This document shows, in pieces, positions 10,206 to 19,503 of a DNA stretch of 64,000 nucleotides. How positions within the stretch are numbered: position 1 is the stretch's first letter; every line of letters begins with the position of its first letter. The notes under the pieces were generated by a model. It was not told the origin of the DNA. It worked only from the letters and a program-made list of their open reading frames with translations, and made no database searches. Origin of the DNA: Methylophaga sp. 42_25_T18 (GTDB lineage: Bacteria; Pseudomonadota; Gammaproteobacteria; Nitrosococcales; Methylophagaceae); assembly GCA_002163085.1 (NCBI GenBank), contig MAAJ01000008.1, positions 186,001-250,000 on the forward strand. Direction: 5' to 3'. A program made the translations under genes and the position numbers.

Positions 10206-12839
10206 ATGTCGACATTAGCTAGCTCTTCGATTTGGCAAATCGGTGATAACCACGTTCCAACTGCAGGTTCAACTGACAGTTATTTCTTCCGTAAAGCGCT
10301 AGAGCAAGGTCAAGCCCACCTGCAAACATTATTTACACAAGATGCCGACATCGTTGATCTGGTACAACAACGGGCTTTATTTGTTGATGAAGTATTACAA
10401 CAGCTCTGGCGACAACATATACCCGTCGATGCCCCGATCAGCTTGCTTGCTGTCGGCGGCTATGGCCGCGGTGAACTACACCCGTTTTCAGATATCGACC
10501 TATTAGTCTTACTGGATGAATCCGTCTCATCTCAACCACCAGCAGCCCTATCAGATTTCCTGACTCAACTGTGGGATATTGGCCTTGAAATCGGCCACAG
10601 TGTTCGCACCATCCAAGAATGCCGCCAACAAGCAGAGCAAGACATTACCATTGCAACCAACTTGCTAGAAACACGTCTATTGTGTGGTGATACATCTCTG
10701 TTTTCGGCATTACAACAGCTGACCGTCAATAATAAAACCTGGGACACAAAACGTTTTTATCATGACAAAAAACAGGAACAAATCACCCGCCACCTGAAAT
10801 ACAACAATACCGCCAATAATCTAGAACCTAATATTAAGGAATCTCCTGGAGGTTTACGAGATTTACAGGTTATCAGTTGGGTCGCGCAACAACATTTTGG
10901 TGTTAAAGATCTTCAAGGGCTCAAGGACAAGGGGTTTTTAGCCCATAGCGAATATGAAAACTTGGATAAAGCACAACGCTTTCTGTGGAAAGTCCGTTTT
11001 GCTTTGCATAGTCGAGCGGGACGAAAAGAAGAACGCTTGATGATTGAGCATCAACGTGAATTAGCCATAACATTAGCTTATACCGAAACGGATCATCGGC
11101 AAGCTGTAGAGCATTTTATGCGTGATTATTATCGCTGTGCTCGTCTAGTCGGACAAATGAATGAATTACTGCTGCAAATTCTAGAAGAAAATATCATTCT
11201 TGCTGACGAGCCACGCGATATCACCCCCATAAACCGCCGCTTCCAAAACCATAATGGTTATATAGAAACCATTAACCCTGGAATTTTTGCCTTTCAACCG
11301 CTTGCTTTATTAGAGTTGTTTTTAATTTTACAACAACACGCTGAACTTAAAGGTGTACGGGCAGATACGATACGTCAACTTCATGCCCATATTCATTTAA
11401 TCGATGACAGGTTCAGAGCGGATATCCGCAGTCGCTCGCTGTTTATGGAGATCATTCGTCAACCCGCAGGTGTCACACATGAATTTCGGCGGATGAATAA
11501 GTACGGTGTTTTAGGTGCCTACCTAGCCGAGTTTGGGCAGATCGTTGGTCAGATGCAACATGATCTTTTTCATGCCTACACCGTCGATGAACATACCTTA
11601 TTTCTAGTGAGAAACTTACGCCGTTTTTCCTGCGTGGAATTTAGTGATGAGTTCCCACTGTGTTCTACGATCTTCCAACAACTGCCAAAACCAGAGCTTA
11701 TCTATATCGCTGGTTTATATCATGATATTGCCAAAGGCCGTGGTGGCGATCATAGTGTGTTAGGGGTAAAAGACGCGAGAGATTTCTGTGAACGACACAG
11801 TCTCAGCCGCTATGATTCAGACCTTGTTGCCTTTTTGGTTAGAAACCACCTTGCCATGTCCGCCACGGCACAACGGTTTGATATTGAGGATCCTGACGTT
11901 ATCAGAAAGTTTGCTAATTCGGTACAAAACGTCGACCGACTTAATTACCTTTATTTACTTACCGTGGCCGATATTCGGGCAACCAATAATAACCTCTGGA
12001 ATGGCTGGCGTGATTCCTTACTCAAACAGCTGTATCACAGTACCAAACAGTGGCTGGAACACCGTGATGTCCAAGCAAAAAACACCGCGGAAAAAAGTGA
12101 ACAGAAATATCAACAAGCCTTACAGCGTTTGATATATCAAGGTGTAAACAAAGAAACTATCCTTTCATTGTGGCAACACTATCACGCTGACTACTTCCTC
12201 AGACATTCTGTGGATGAAATTGTCTGGCAAACAGGGCTACGGTTAAAAAACATCGACACAGATGCCCTAATAAAAATCAGAAATCATAATGAGACATCCA
12301 CCCTAGAAATCTTCATCGTCACCGAAAATAAAGCAGGGGTGTTTGCCTCAATAACCGCCTGCATAGAACAGCTTCAACTTGATATATTAGATGCCAAAAT
12401 TAACACCACCACAAACGGAGAGGCGCTAAATACCTTTATTGTTTATGGTAATGCCAACAGCAATGAAGAGATCGCCCATGCAATAGAACAACGTTTCAAT
12501 CAACCAGACAATACTTCGGCATACGCGCCTCAACTAGTTCCACGCACCATGAAGCTATTTAACACTAAGCCTACGATAAAGTTCCAGACTAATGAACAAC
12601 AGCAATATACCGTATTAGAGCTTAATACTCATGATCGGCCAGGTTTGGTATCAGCTGTAGCGCAAGTGTTTTTACAGTGCGAAGTACAATTGATTAATGC
12701 CAAACTCACCACCTTAGGTGATCAAGTTGAAGATATCTTTTTAATCGCCACAACGGATAGCGTGCCGCTAAACGCAGAAGAATCCACAAGCTTACAACAA
12801 ACATTAGTTAAAATTCTCACTCAAGCTGGTCCCAGCTAG
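10206..12839 (+). CDS. glnD: PII uridylyltransferase / uridylyl-removing enzyme
   Basis: GlnD senses glutamine and uridylylates or deuridylylates PII proteins (GlnB/GlnK) to control nitrogen assimilation. Domains in order are: nucleotidyltransferase with GGYGRGELHPFSDIDLL (residues 84-100, catalytic Asp pair D96/D98); a helical linker; an HD domain with LYHDIAKGRGGDHS near residue 505; and two C-terminal ACT domains (IFIVTENKAGVFASITA and VLELNTHDRPGLVSAVAQV). The length of 877 is normal. No clear Shine-Dalgarno sequence precedes the ATG, which lies 3 bp after map, so coupling to map is likely. Confidence 0.97.
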   Translation: MSTLASSSIWQIGDNHVPTAGSTDSYFFRKALEQGQAHLQTLFTQDADIVDLVQQRALFVDEVLQQLWRQHIPVDAPISLLAVGGYGRGELHPFSDIDLLVLLDESVSSQPPAALSDFLTQLWDIGLEIGHSVRTIQECRQQAEQDITIATNLLETRLLCGDTSLFSALQQLTVNNKTWDTKRFYHDKKQEQITRHLKYNNTANNLEPNIKESPGGLRDLQVISWVAQQHFGVKDLQGLKDKGFLAHSEYENLDKAQRFLWKVRFALHSRAGRKEERLMIEHQRELAITLAYTETDHRQAVEHFMRDYYRCARLVGQMNELLLQILEENIILADEPRDITPINRRFQNHNGYIETINPGIFAFQPLALLELFLILQQHAELKGVRADTIRQLHAHIHLIDDRFRADIRSRSLFMEIIRQPAGVTHEFRRMNKYGVLGAYLAEFGQIVGQMQHDLFHAYTVDEHTLFLVRNLRRFSCVEFSDEFPLCSTIFQQLPKPELIYIAGLYHDIAKGRGGDHSVLGVKDARDFCERHSLSRYDSDLVAFLVRNHLAMSATAQRFDIEDPDVIRKFANSVQNVDRLNYLYLLTVADIRATNNNLWNGWRDSLLKQLYHSTKQWLEHRDVQAKNTAEKSEQKYQQALQRLIYQGVNKETILSLWQHYHADYFLRHSVDEIVWQTGLRLKNIDTDALIKIRNHNETSTLEIFIVTENKAGVFASITACIEQLQLDILDAKINTTTNGEALNTFIVYGNANSNEEIAHAIEQRFNQPDNTSAYAPQLVPRTMKLFNTKPTIKFQTNEQQQYTVLELNTHDRPGLVSAVAQVFLQCEVQLINAKLTTLGDQVEDIFLIATTDSVPLNAEESTSLQQTLVKILTQAGPS

Positions 12840-12860
12840 GGCTTGCGATTTTTGATATAA

Positions 12861-12895
12861 AAAAGGCGTAACAGCTACACGCTGCTACGCCTTAA
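12861..12895 (-). terminator. Intrinsic terminator between glnD and the ComEA-like gene
   Basis: The arms aaggcgta (12863-12870) and tacgcctt (12885-12892) pair perfectly and are extended by CAGC/GCTG. On the minus strand the stem is followed by a T-run, so it ends the ComEA-like transcript. On the plus strand, after glnD, the tail (AATTAG) is poor. Confidence 0.8.
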
Positions 12896-12915
12896 TTAGT
12901 TATAACAATATAGAT

Positions 12916-13191
12916 TTATTCGATATCAGATACTGTCAATTGATCGGCAAGTTTTGCCAACTTCTTCTCACCAATTCCTTTGACATCAAGCAAAGCATCC
13001 AAATTTTGGAACTCGCCTACTTGCTCACGATGGTTGATAATCGCAACAGCAGTCGTTGCCCCGATTCCATTCAACGTTTGAAGTTCTTCCTGACTCGCGG
13101 TATTAACATTGATCTTATCAGCTGCAAACGCAAGTCCTGTTGATAAAAACAACGCCACACATAAAGATAATAATAATTTTTTCAACTTCAT
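12916..13191 (-). CDS. Small exported helix-hairpin-helix protein (ComEA-like)
   Basis: The 91-residue product has a signal peptide (MKLKKLLLSLCVALF..GLAFA) followed by one helix-hairpin-helix domain: VNTASQEELQTLNGIG and LDVKGIGEKKLAKL. This is the minimal ComEA form found in many gammaproteobacteria, where periplasmic ComEA binds incoming DNA during transformation. I start at the ATG at 13191 because AAGGAG lies 7 nt upstream of it. The ATG at 13197 is only one base from that site. Its own promoter and terminator make it monocistronic. A role in DNA uptake is inferred from the family. Confidence 0.88.
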   Translation of the reverse strand: MKLKKLLLSLCVALFLSTGLAFAADKINVNTASQEELQTLNGIGATTAVAIINHREQVGEFQNLDALLDVKGIGEKKLAKLADQLTVSDIE

Positions 13192-13224
13192 ATCCATACT
13201 CCTTGTTCAATTCATATCCATTTA

Positions 13225-13245
13225 AACAGTCCACCATGGACTGTT
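13225..13245 (-). repeat. Perfect 9-bp inverted repeat at the start of the ComEA-like transcript
   Basis: AACAGTCCA (13225-13233) and TGGACTGTT (13237-13245) form a perfect inverted repeat around a 3-nt spacer. It begins where transcription from the predicted promoter should start. It could be an operator for a dimeric regulator or a 5' stem that protects the mRNA. There is no T-run, so it is not a terminator. Confidence 0.55.
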
Positions 13246-13252
13246 ATGTTGG

Positions 13253-13281
13253 AGTGTAGATTACAAGTCATTGCTTTGTAA
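13253..13281 (-). promoter_or_regulatory. Candidate promoter of the ComEA-like gene
   Basis: The minus strand shows TTACAA (13281-13276), a 17-bp spacer, and TACACT (13258-13253). Spacing is ideal and each box matches the sigma-70 consensus at four of six positions. Confidence 0.5.
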
Positions 13282-13313
13282 ATAAAAATATTAATCTATC
13301 AGCGTAACCCTGT

Positions 13314-14504
13314 CTAAAATGTAGACTCCGTTGCCTGTGTCATAACATGAGTTATTGCCGTACAAGTCTGATTTATTTCATCATCTGTTAATGTAGGGTG
13401 GACTAAAAACATTAAGGCAGTTTCACCTAACTCTTTTGCTATAGGCAAGCTTTCCTTTGGTTGAAAGTCAGTGCTATCAAATGCTTTTTCTAGGTATACC
13501 TCCGAACAAGATCCAGAAAAACAAGGGATACCCAAAGCATTTATTTCATCCATGATTCTCGCTCGGTTCCATTCAGGCTTTAACATTTCAGCGTTAACAA
13601 AGACATAACATTTATAAGCCGCATGTCTAACCTTATCAGGTACTTCAGGTACACGTAGGGCAATACATTGTCTTGCAGTATCCCAAATTCGATTCGCATT
13701 AGAAAGACGTTTGCCAGTCCAACTTGCTAAGCGTTTAAGCTGAATTCGCCCCAATACTGCTTGCATTTCAGTCATACGCCAATTGGTTCCAATGGAGTCA
13801 TGCAGCCACCTAAATCCAGGTGGATGTTTTTGTTCATGGACTAACTGCCAAGATTTTCCATGATCTTTATATGCCCACATTTTTGACCAGAGCTCTTTAT
13901 CACTAGTGGTTACCATACCTCCCTCACCACCTGTCGTCATAATCTTATCCTGACAAAATGAAAAAGCAGCTATATCACCCAACGATCCAACTTGCTGTCC
14001 ATCGTAAGTAGCACCATGCGCTTGGGCACAATCTTCGATAACTTTAATGCCCCGCTGTGCTGCAAAAGCCATAATTTCATCCATATCACATGGCCAGCCG
14101 GCAAGGTGCACCGCAATTATTACTTTTGTTTTTGGTGTAACTACTTTTTTAATACTATCTAATGTTATGTTTTGACTGTCCTTATCGACATCAGCAAAAA
14201 CAGGTATTGCTCCACGTACAATAATTCCGCTCGCTGTGGCGATAAAGGTTCGACAAGTTGTAATTACCTCGTCTCCCGTACCAACGCCAAGTGCGTAAAG
14301 AGCCAATTCTAGTGCAACAGTGCCATTGGCTACAGCAATGCCATATTTACAACCAACGTAATCCGCATATTCACCTTCAAATAATCGACCATGTTCGCCA
14401 GTCCAATAATTAACTTTCCCTGAACGCAAGGCATTTCCAACAGCCTCTACTTGTTCATCATCAAACTCTGGCCACGACGACATTGGTTCAGTTCGTATAC
14501 CCAT
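13314..14504 (-). CDS. DegT/DnrJ/EryC1 sugar aminotransferase, PglE-like
   Basis: This is a PLP-dependent aminotransferase of about normal family length (396). K187 in SFCQDKIMTTGGEGG is the Schiff-base lysine, and VIEDCAQAHGA holds the cofactor-binding Asp. Its neighbours are a PglD-like acetyltransferase and a PglC-like transferase. It therefore probably aminates UDP-4-keto-6-deoxy-GlcNAc, made by the PglF/WbpM-like enzyme at 52579-54522, on the way to UDP-diNAc-bacillosamine (QuiNAc4NAc). The exact sugar is inferred from context. It is the last gene of the minus-strand glycan locus and ends 32 bp from the ComEA-like promoter. Confidence 0.85.
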   Translation of the reverse strand: MGIRTEPMSSWPEFDDEQVEAVGNALRSGKVNYWTGEHGRLFEGEYADYVGCKYGIAVANGTVALELALYALGVGTGDEVITTCRTFIATASGIIVRGAIPVFADVDKDSQNITLDSIKKVVTPKTKVIIAVHLAGWPCDMDEIMAFAAQRGIKVIEDCAQAHGATYDGQQVGSLGDIAAFSFCQDKIMTTGGEGGMVTTSDKELWSKMWAYKDHGKSWQLVHEQKHPPGFRWLHDSIGTNWRMTEMQAVLGRIQLKRLASWTGKRLSNANRIWDTARQCIALRVPEVPDKVRHAAYKCYVFVNAEMLKPEWNRARIMDEINALGIPCFSGSCSEVYLEKAFDSTDFQPKESLPIAKELGETALMFLVHPTLTDDEINQTCTAITHVMTQATESTF

Positions 14505-14506
14505 AA

Positions 14507-15157
14507 TCAGCTAATCACCTTAGCTGGAGTACCTACTACCGATACATTATCAGCAACATTTTGAAGCACTGTAGCTCCTGCACCAACAATTACATTTTTT
14601 CCAATTTTTACATTAGGACAGATAACGGCTCCGGCACCGATTAACGTTAAGTCTCCTACAGAAACACCACCACAAATGGTTGAGCCAGGTGCAATATGAA
14701 CTGCATTTCCGATAGTACAATCATGATCTATCGTTGCACCGGTATTAATAATTGTATTATTAGCAATCACCGTATCTGAGTTCACCACACTCCCGGCCAT
14801 AGCAACACTTCCATCACCAATAGATACACCTTGAGCAAGTTGGACAGACGGATGAATAATAGCTTTAGCAAGAGAAAAGCCATTCATTGTTAACCAATGC
14901 TCGACATCATTTCTCACTCGATTATCACCAATAGCAACCACACATTGCTTAACGTTTTGAAATTTCAACTCTTCTGTATTGCCAAGAACTTTATAGTTAC
15001 AGATGTCTTGGCCACTTAGTGCAGGATTATCATCAATCAAACCCGCGATCAGAAATTGACCTTGCTTTTCGATCAGGTCAATGACCACTTTTGCATGACC
15101 ACTCGCTCCCAAGACAATAATATCCATCTTTTGTAATTTAATATCCTGCTGACTCAT
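14507..15157 (-). CDS. PglD/NeuD-type sugar O/N-acetyltransferase
   Basis: The protein combines an N-terminal Rossmann-like half (MDIIVLGASGHAKVVIDLI) with a C-terminal left-handed beta-helix of hexapeptide repeats (IANNTIINTGATIDHDCTIG). This is the architecture of PglD, which N-acetylates UDP-4-amino-4,6-dideoxy-GlcNAc. Histidine in TIDHDCTIG fits the catalytic site. The ATG at 15157 has AGGGGA upstream and overlaps the pglC-like stop as ATGA. Length is 216. Confidence 0.87.
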   Translation of the reverse strand: MSQQDIKLQKMDIIVLGASGHAKVVIDLIEKQGQFLIAGLIDDNPALSGQDICNYKVLGNTEELKFQNVKQCVVAIGDNRVRNDVEHWLTMNGFSLAKAIIHPSVQLAQGVSIGDGSVAMAGSVVNSDTVIANNTIINTGATIDHDCTIGNAVHIAPGSTICGGVSVGDLTLIGAGAVICPNVKIGKNVIVGAGATVLQNVADNVSVVGTPAKVIS

Positions 15158-15765
15158 TGCTTCCCCTGAGAGTGATTAGACTGCCCCTGAAACTTATCCA
15201 TTGTCACATTTCCTTGCTGACTAACGCCTTCAGAGGAAATTACTTTTAACAATGTCATCCATAGAATTTTCATATCCAGCCAAAAAGATTGATGTTCAAC
15301 GTACCACACATCGTAGTTAAACTTATCTTCCCAGCTAATCGCATTTCTTCCATTGACTTGTGCCCAACCAGTGATTCCTGGGCGTACGTGATGCCGTCGA
15401 GCTTGTTCCTCAGTGTAGAGAGGCAAGTATTCCATTAACAACGGCCTTGGACCTATCAAACTCAAATCGCCTTTCAACACATTAAACAATTGAGGTAGTT
15501 CATCTAGACTAGATTTTCGCAAAAAAGAGCCCATCTTTGTCATCCTCGCTTCATCTGGCAACAACACACCATCCAAATCATATAACAATGACATCGTTCT
15601 AAACTTATAGATATTGAATGGCTTTTCAAACAAGCCTGGGCGTTGTTGACAAAAGACTATTGGCCTTCCCAAATAACACCACACCAATAATGTAACAAGA
15701 AAAATAACAGGCCACAGTAAACTAAGAGCCATTAAAGCCATGAAAAAATCGAATACTCTTTTCAT
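15154..15765 (-). CDS. Initiating phosphoglycosyl transferase, PglC-like
   Basis: This enzyme transfers a sugar 1-phosphate to undecaprenyl phosphate and starts a lipid-linked glycan. The 203-residue length and single N-terminal re-entrant hydrophobic helix (FFMALMALSLLWPVIFLVTL) mark the small monotopic PglC type. The conserved LRKSSLDELPQLFNVLKGD, SLIGPRPLLMEYLPLY and VRPGITGWAQVNGRN segments are present. It overlaps both neighbours by 4 bp, so it acts in one translational unit with the PglD- and GT4-like genes. Confidence 0.9.
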   Translation of the reverse strand: MKRVFDFFMALMALSLLWPVIFLVTLLVWCYLGRPIVFCQQRPGLFEKPFNIYKFRTMSLLYDLDGVLLPDEARMTKMGSFLRKSSLDELPQLFNVLKGDLSLIGPRPLLMEYLPLYTEEQARRHHVRPGITGWAQVNGRNAISWEDKFNYDVWYVEHQSFWLDMKILWMTLLKVISSEGVSQQGNVTMDKFQGQSNHSQGKQ

Positions 15766-16886
15766 ATTCTTGCCTGATAATAGTCAAGCCATGCTGTGGC
15801 TAGAGTTTCACTGCTAAACTGTGCCAAAACTCTTTTCCTTGCATTAGCCCCTAGACTTTTTCCCAACTCATTATCACTGAGAAACTTCATCATCTGGATT
15901 AACAGCTCTTCAACATTCCCGGCTTGAAACAATAAGCCACTATGACCATCAGCAATCGCATCTTCGACGCCATAGATCCTCGAACCAACAGTAGGAATTC
16001 CAACAGCAGCAGCTTCAATCACGACACTTCCAAAACCTTCTCGATAGCTGGGTAGACACAATACATCTGCCGCAGCCATATACTCTTCAGGCTGAGAAGA
16101 AAATCCAATAAAATTAACTCGCTCTAAACTATTACCTAATAATAATTCCATCTCTGGCTGTATACCTACCTCATCAGGACCAACGATTAATAAATGCGCA
16201 CGATTATCCTTTATCTTCGAAAAAGCTGTGGCTAAATCCAATACCCCCTTATCTCGGTTAAGACGGCCAATAAATAGAAATACAACATCACGCTCATTAA
16301 TGGCAAGCTCTTGTCTAAGTTTTGATCGGGTTGGTTTATCCGGTTTAAAACGAGCCGTGTTCACACCGGAGATAGAGCCTTTTGCCAGCACCGATGACTT
16401 GACCGAGTTAACAACTCGCTCATCTAACAGAAATTGACGTTGAGAAGCGCTATCAACCAATATATCGGTAGAAAATGATGCAATCAGTCGATCCATCAGC
16501 TTGAAGACAAACCGAGAGAGCCCGCTATGCGTAACCCACACTTGTCCAGTAAAAATATGAATTCTAGTACTTACTCCAGCAAAGAAAGATGCTAGCATCG
16601 CAAGTAAACCTGCCTTTGGCGTAACTGAGTGAACGGCTTTGAAGTGATTCGCCCTAAAAATTCTAATTAATTTATACAGGGTAAATAAATCATGAAACGG
16701 CGAAATTTTTCGTACGATAGGTACGGTCAGAATTGTTAAGTTACCTAACTTTTCAGAGATATTTTCAGACGTGTCATTTACCACAATAGACACATGATAA
16801 TGCTTACTCAGCTTTATTATGGGCTCTAACAAAAAGGCATTTACTGTCATTGCACTAGAAACAACAATACAAATTTTCTCTTTCAA
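15762..16886 (-). CDS. Glycosyltransferase family 4, PglA-like
   Basis: The 374-residue GT-B enzyme has the GT4 donor motif EGFGSVVIEAAAVGIPTVG (EX7E) and FIGRLNRDKGVLDLATAF at the start of the C-terminal domain. Its position next to the PglC-like gene suggests that it adds the second sugar to the lipid-linked acceptor. The start is a TTG at 16886 with AAGG about 10 nt upstream. Donor and acceptor are unknown. Confidence 0.85.
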   Translation of the reverse strand: MKEKICIVVSSAMTVNAFLLEPIIKLSKHYHVSIVVNDTSENISEKLGNLTILTVPIVRKISPFHDLFTLYKLIRIFRANHFKAVHSVTPKAGLLAMLASFFAGVSTRIHIFTGQVWVTHSGLSRFVFKLMDRLIASFSTDILVDSASQRQFLLDERVVNSVKSSVLAKGSISGVNTARFKPDKPTRSKLRQELAINERDVVFLFIGRLNRDKGVLDLATAFSKIKDNRAHLLIVGPDEVGIQPEMELLLGNSLERVNFIGFSSQPEEYMAAADVLCLPSYREGFGSVVIEAAAVGIPTVGSRIYGVEDAIADGHSGLLFQAGNVEELLIQMMKFLSDNELGKSLGANARKRVLAQFSSETLATAWLDYYQARI

Positions 16887-17015
16887 TTAGTCAACCTTCA
16901 ATAGTCTCTTGCCACTTACACTACATCAGCGAACACTGGGGCACATCATTAAATCGCTTCATTAGCATTTAAAATCTAATGTTATATAAACATTCACAAT
17001 ATTTCTACTTAGCTT

Positions 17016-18299
17016 TTAATTTAAATTACCTTCACCAGAAGCATCCATAGTCCAGACTTCAATCATTCCTATATACACTAGAGCCACCCCCCATAGGTAG
17101 GGAGACTGAGAACTGAGAGCGATAGTAAAAAAACCTATTAAACCTATAGTCAAACCCTGAGTCGGAGCATCAGTAGCTTTGAGACCTTTCACAATAGCCA
17201 TCACCATCATATATAGTATTAATGAGCCAACCACAATGCCAGACTCAATAAACCAAATGAAAACTGAACCTGGATCGGTTCTTATATCCCAACCACCATC
17301 ATAAACAGAAGTGACAACTCTACCTAAGTCCATAAGACTACCGGGACCGTATCCTAGAAACCAATTTCCAGCATAAAACATGTGCTGAAATAGAGCCAAA
17401 TTATTATCAAACCTTGCCCCGAAAGAACCTCTACCATCAACCAGATAAGTTGCAAAATGGATCCACGAAAAATAATCGTTACTGATAGGAAAAAACACTG
17501 CTATCAAATAAAGCATCAGCATCAATATACCAATCAACCACCAACCTAATTTACTAGTTGATTTATACGTCATGACAATAACAATAGCAAAAGCAAAAGC
17601 AAAAGCAGCCATAATCGCCGAAACACATTGAGTCGCAAATAGAACCACTATAAATAAAATAGAAAAAAACATCTTAAAATAACGATTATATTGCGCGCCC
17701 AACACTAAAAAAACTGGTCCAAATAGAGCTAACGCTAGGGCCAACGACTGGACATAACCATATGGTCCTACTGGCATTAACCAAAAGCGTTTCAGGTGTA
17801 GGAATATATCCGTCACAGATTTATCCCAAGTAGGTCTATTTAAAATCAAATTTTCCTGAAGAATTAATTCGATGCTTGTCCACAAGATTAGAATGGTGCC
17901 GATAACTAACAAAGTTGTAATGAATTCATGCTTCGTGCATCCCTCTTCACTTAAAATAAATAAGGTAATGAAGGCGAAGCCAAAAAACAAAAAAGTATCT
18001 CCAATAACCCACAAAAACGAGGCTCCGGGTGACTCAGAAAAAATAGCCGATACTGAAATCATTATTATGATAAAGGCCAGAAACTGCCTAGTTTTAAACC
18101 TTTCACCTAAAACAGATGCTATGGATGGACGTTTTACCACCAAATACATACAAAAAGTGATAAAAAGCAAAATAGTTGAAATTCGTGGTAAATCTAGGCT
18201 GGGCAGACCAAATGGATGCGCTATGCCCACGCCTTGAGGGAGAAGAACAGATAGGGAGAACCATAAAAGGGTAATATTTTTCCAAGGGATATTATTCAT
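17016..18299 (-). CDS. O-antigen ligase/polymerase (Wzy/WaaL-family) membrane protein
   Basis: About ten hydrophobic segments and a large periplasmic loop (FLGYGPGSLMDLGRVVTS) fit the PF04932 O-antigen ligase family. That family includes Wzy polymerases, WaaL ligases and PglL-type oligosaccharyltransferases, and sequence alone does not say which this is. I start at the ATG at 18299 (MNNIPWKN), which leads straight into the first helix; a GTG or other start at 18356 would add 19 residues. An in-frame hexamer repeat lies in one helix (17586-17606). Confidence 0.75.
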   Translation of the reverse strand: MNNIPWKNITLLWFSLSVLLPQGVGIAHPFGLPSLDLPRISTILLFITFCMYLVVKRPSIASVLGERFKTRQFLAFIIIMISVSAIFSESPGASFLWVIGDTFLFFGFAFITLFILSEEGCTKHEFITTLLVIGTILILWTSIELILQENLILNRPTWDKSVTDIFLHLKRFWLMPVGPYGYVQSLALALALFGPVFLVLGAQYNRYFKMFFSILFIVVLFATQCVSAIMAAFAFAFAIVIVMTYKSTSKLGWWLIGILMLMLYLIAVFFPISNDYFSWIHFATYLVDGRGSFGARFDNNLALFQHMFYAGNWFLGYGPGSLMDLGRVVTSVYDGGWDIRTDPGSVFIWFIESGIVVGSLILYMMVMAIVKGLKATDAPTQGLTIGLIGFFTIALSSQSPYLWGVALVYIGMIEVWTMDASGEGNLN

Positions 18300-18368
18300 A
18301 TATTTGACTGTTATTTCTCTAAGTGTTCGATATAGTGGCCATATAATACAACTCAAAGATAAGATCAG

Positions 18369-18394
18369 TAAGACATTTTTCTAAGACATTTTTC
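18369..18394. repeat. 13-bp perfect tandem duplication
   Basis: Two exact copies of taagacatttttc lie head to tail in the gap between the epimerase gene and the Wzy/WaaL-like gene, about 70-95 bp upstream of the latter's start. It may be a small slippage product and could alter promoter spacing. Confidence 0.8.
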
Positions 18395-18474
18395 TTCGAG
18401 AGTTTTGAGGTTTGAAATCATACCCATAAGTTCGTAATTAATTTAAAAAACCTAAATTTTTAATAGATGGATAT

Positions 18475-19446
18475 TTATTCCGCCTTCACAAACTTGTCAA
18501 TTTCATCAGGTACTGAAGTACTGAGATAAAACCCCAGTTTTCGTTCAAGTTTAGATGTTGGATAACTTGTTCTTGATACAAGCGCATCTATTCTCTCTTT
18601 TGTAAGTGGTAAAGCCACAAAATGAGACATTATCTGAGTTGCAAGTCTAACCAATGACTCTGGAAACCTGAGCCAAGGTTGCTTTACATTATGTGAGCTA
18701 GCCATACCTCCTATCAATTCTTCTAGCTGGCAATCATTAGATATATTAAATATTTCTCTCTTCGCACCTTTTGCATGTCCGCAATTAACGAGCAATTCAA
18801 CCACATCGTTGACATGTACATAAGTAGCAACAGGTGACAGATAGCCGATGTGAAAATATAGGCCTTTTTGTACAACTTTAGCCAGCTCACGCAATGTTTT
18901 ATTTGGCATGCCTATTCCGAAAACATTGCTAGGTCTAATAATTGTGTAACTCATTAATCCTCTAGCCCCGGCTCGCATAACTAATTGATCTGATTTCGCT
19001 TTGGTTTCCTCGTACTCTCCTTTCGGTCTAACAGGAGAATCTTCTGTCACGGTACGTTCTTCATTAGCTTTAAGTGTCGGCGGCCCATAAACACCAACAC
19101 TGCTTAACTGTACCCAATGTATTGGCTGTTTTCTTTGTTTAGATTTCTTTAATACAGCTTGGATAAGCCGTTGCGTCCCATCAACATGAAGAGCTTTCAT
19201 CAGTTTCGTATCATGAATTTCTCCAGCACAATGAAAGACAACATCACAGTTAGATATAAACTGCTCTAACGCACAGTCCACGGCAGTTAAGTCACCTTTT
19301 ACTAGTTTTACCATCGCGGGGAAAACATCATTATCTCTTCGAGATAGAACTGTTACGTCATACCCCTGCATAATCAGTTCATCAACAAGTCGCCTTCCGA
19401 TAAATCCATTTGCTCCAGTTACACAGACTTTCTTCATCTTTTTCAT
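18475..19446 (-). CDS. NAD-dependent sugar epimerase/dehydratase (extended SDR)
   Basis: The N-terminal VTGANGFIGRRLVDEL is the extended-SDR dinucleotide site, SSVGVYGPP is the serine element, and YEETK is the catalytic YxxxK. The 323 residues match NDP-sugar 4-epimerases and reductases such as those acting on UDP-GlcNAc derivatives. Substrate is unknown. It lies between a GT2 gene and the Wzy/WaaL-like gene. Two ATGs (19446 and 19437) are possible starts. Confidence 0.82.
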   Translation of the reverse strand: MKKMKKVCVTGANGFIGRRLVDELIMQGYDVTVLSRRDNDVFPAMVKLVKGDLTAVDCALEQFISNCDVVFHCAGEIHDTKLMKALHVDGTQRLIQAVLKKSKQRKQPIHWVQLSSVGVYGPPTLKANEERTVTEDSPVRPKGEYEETKAKSDQLVMRAGARGLMSYTIIRPSNVFGIGMPNKTLRELAKVVQKGLYFHIGYLSPVATYVHVNDVVELLVNCGHAKGAKREIFNISNDCQLEELIGGMASSHNVKQPWLRFPESLVRLATQIMSHFVALPLTKERIDALVSRTSYPTSKLERKLGFYLSTSVPDEIDKFVKAE

Positions 19447-19503
19447 AAATTACAATTGTGAACTTTCAAGTTAAAACTGTGTTTTTTTAATTAACAATTA
19501 AAA

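Noticed and set aside
12940..13143. Plus-strand ORF opposite the ComEA-like gene
   Set aside because: It is a shadow of the real minus-strand gene with signal peptide and ribosome binding site.
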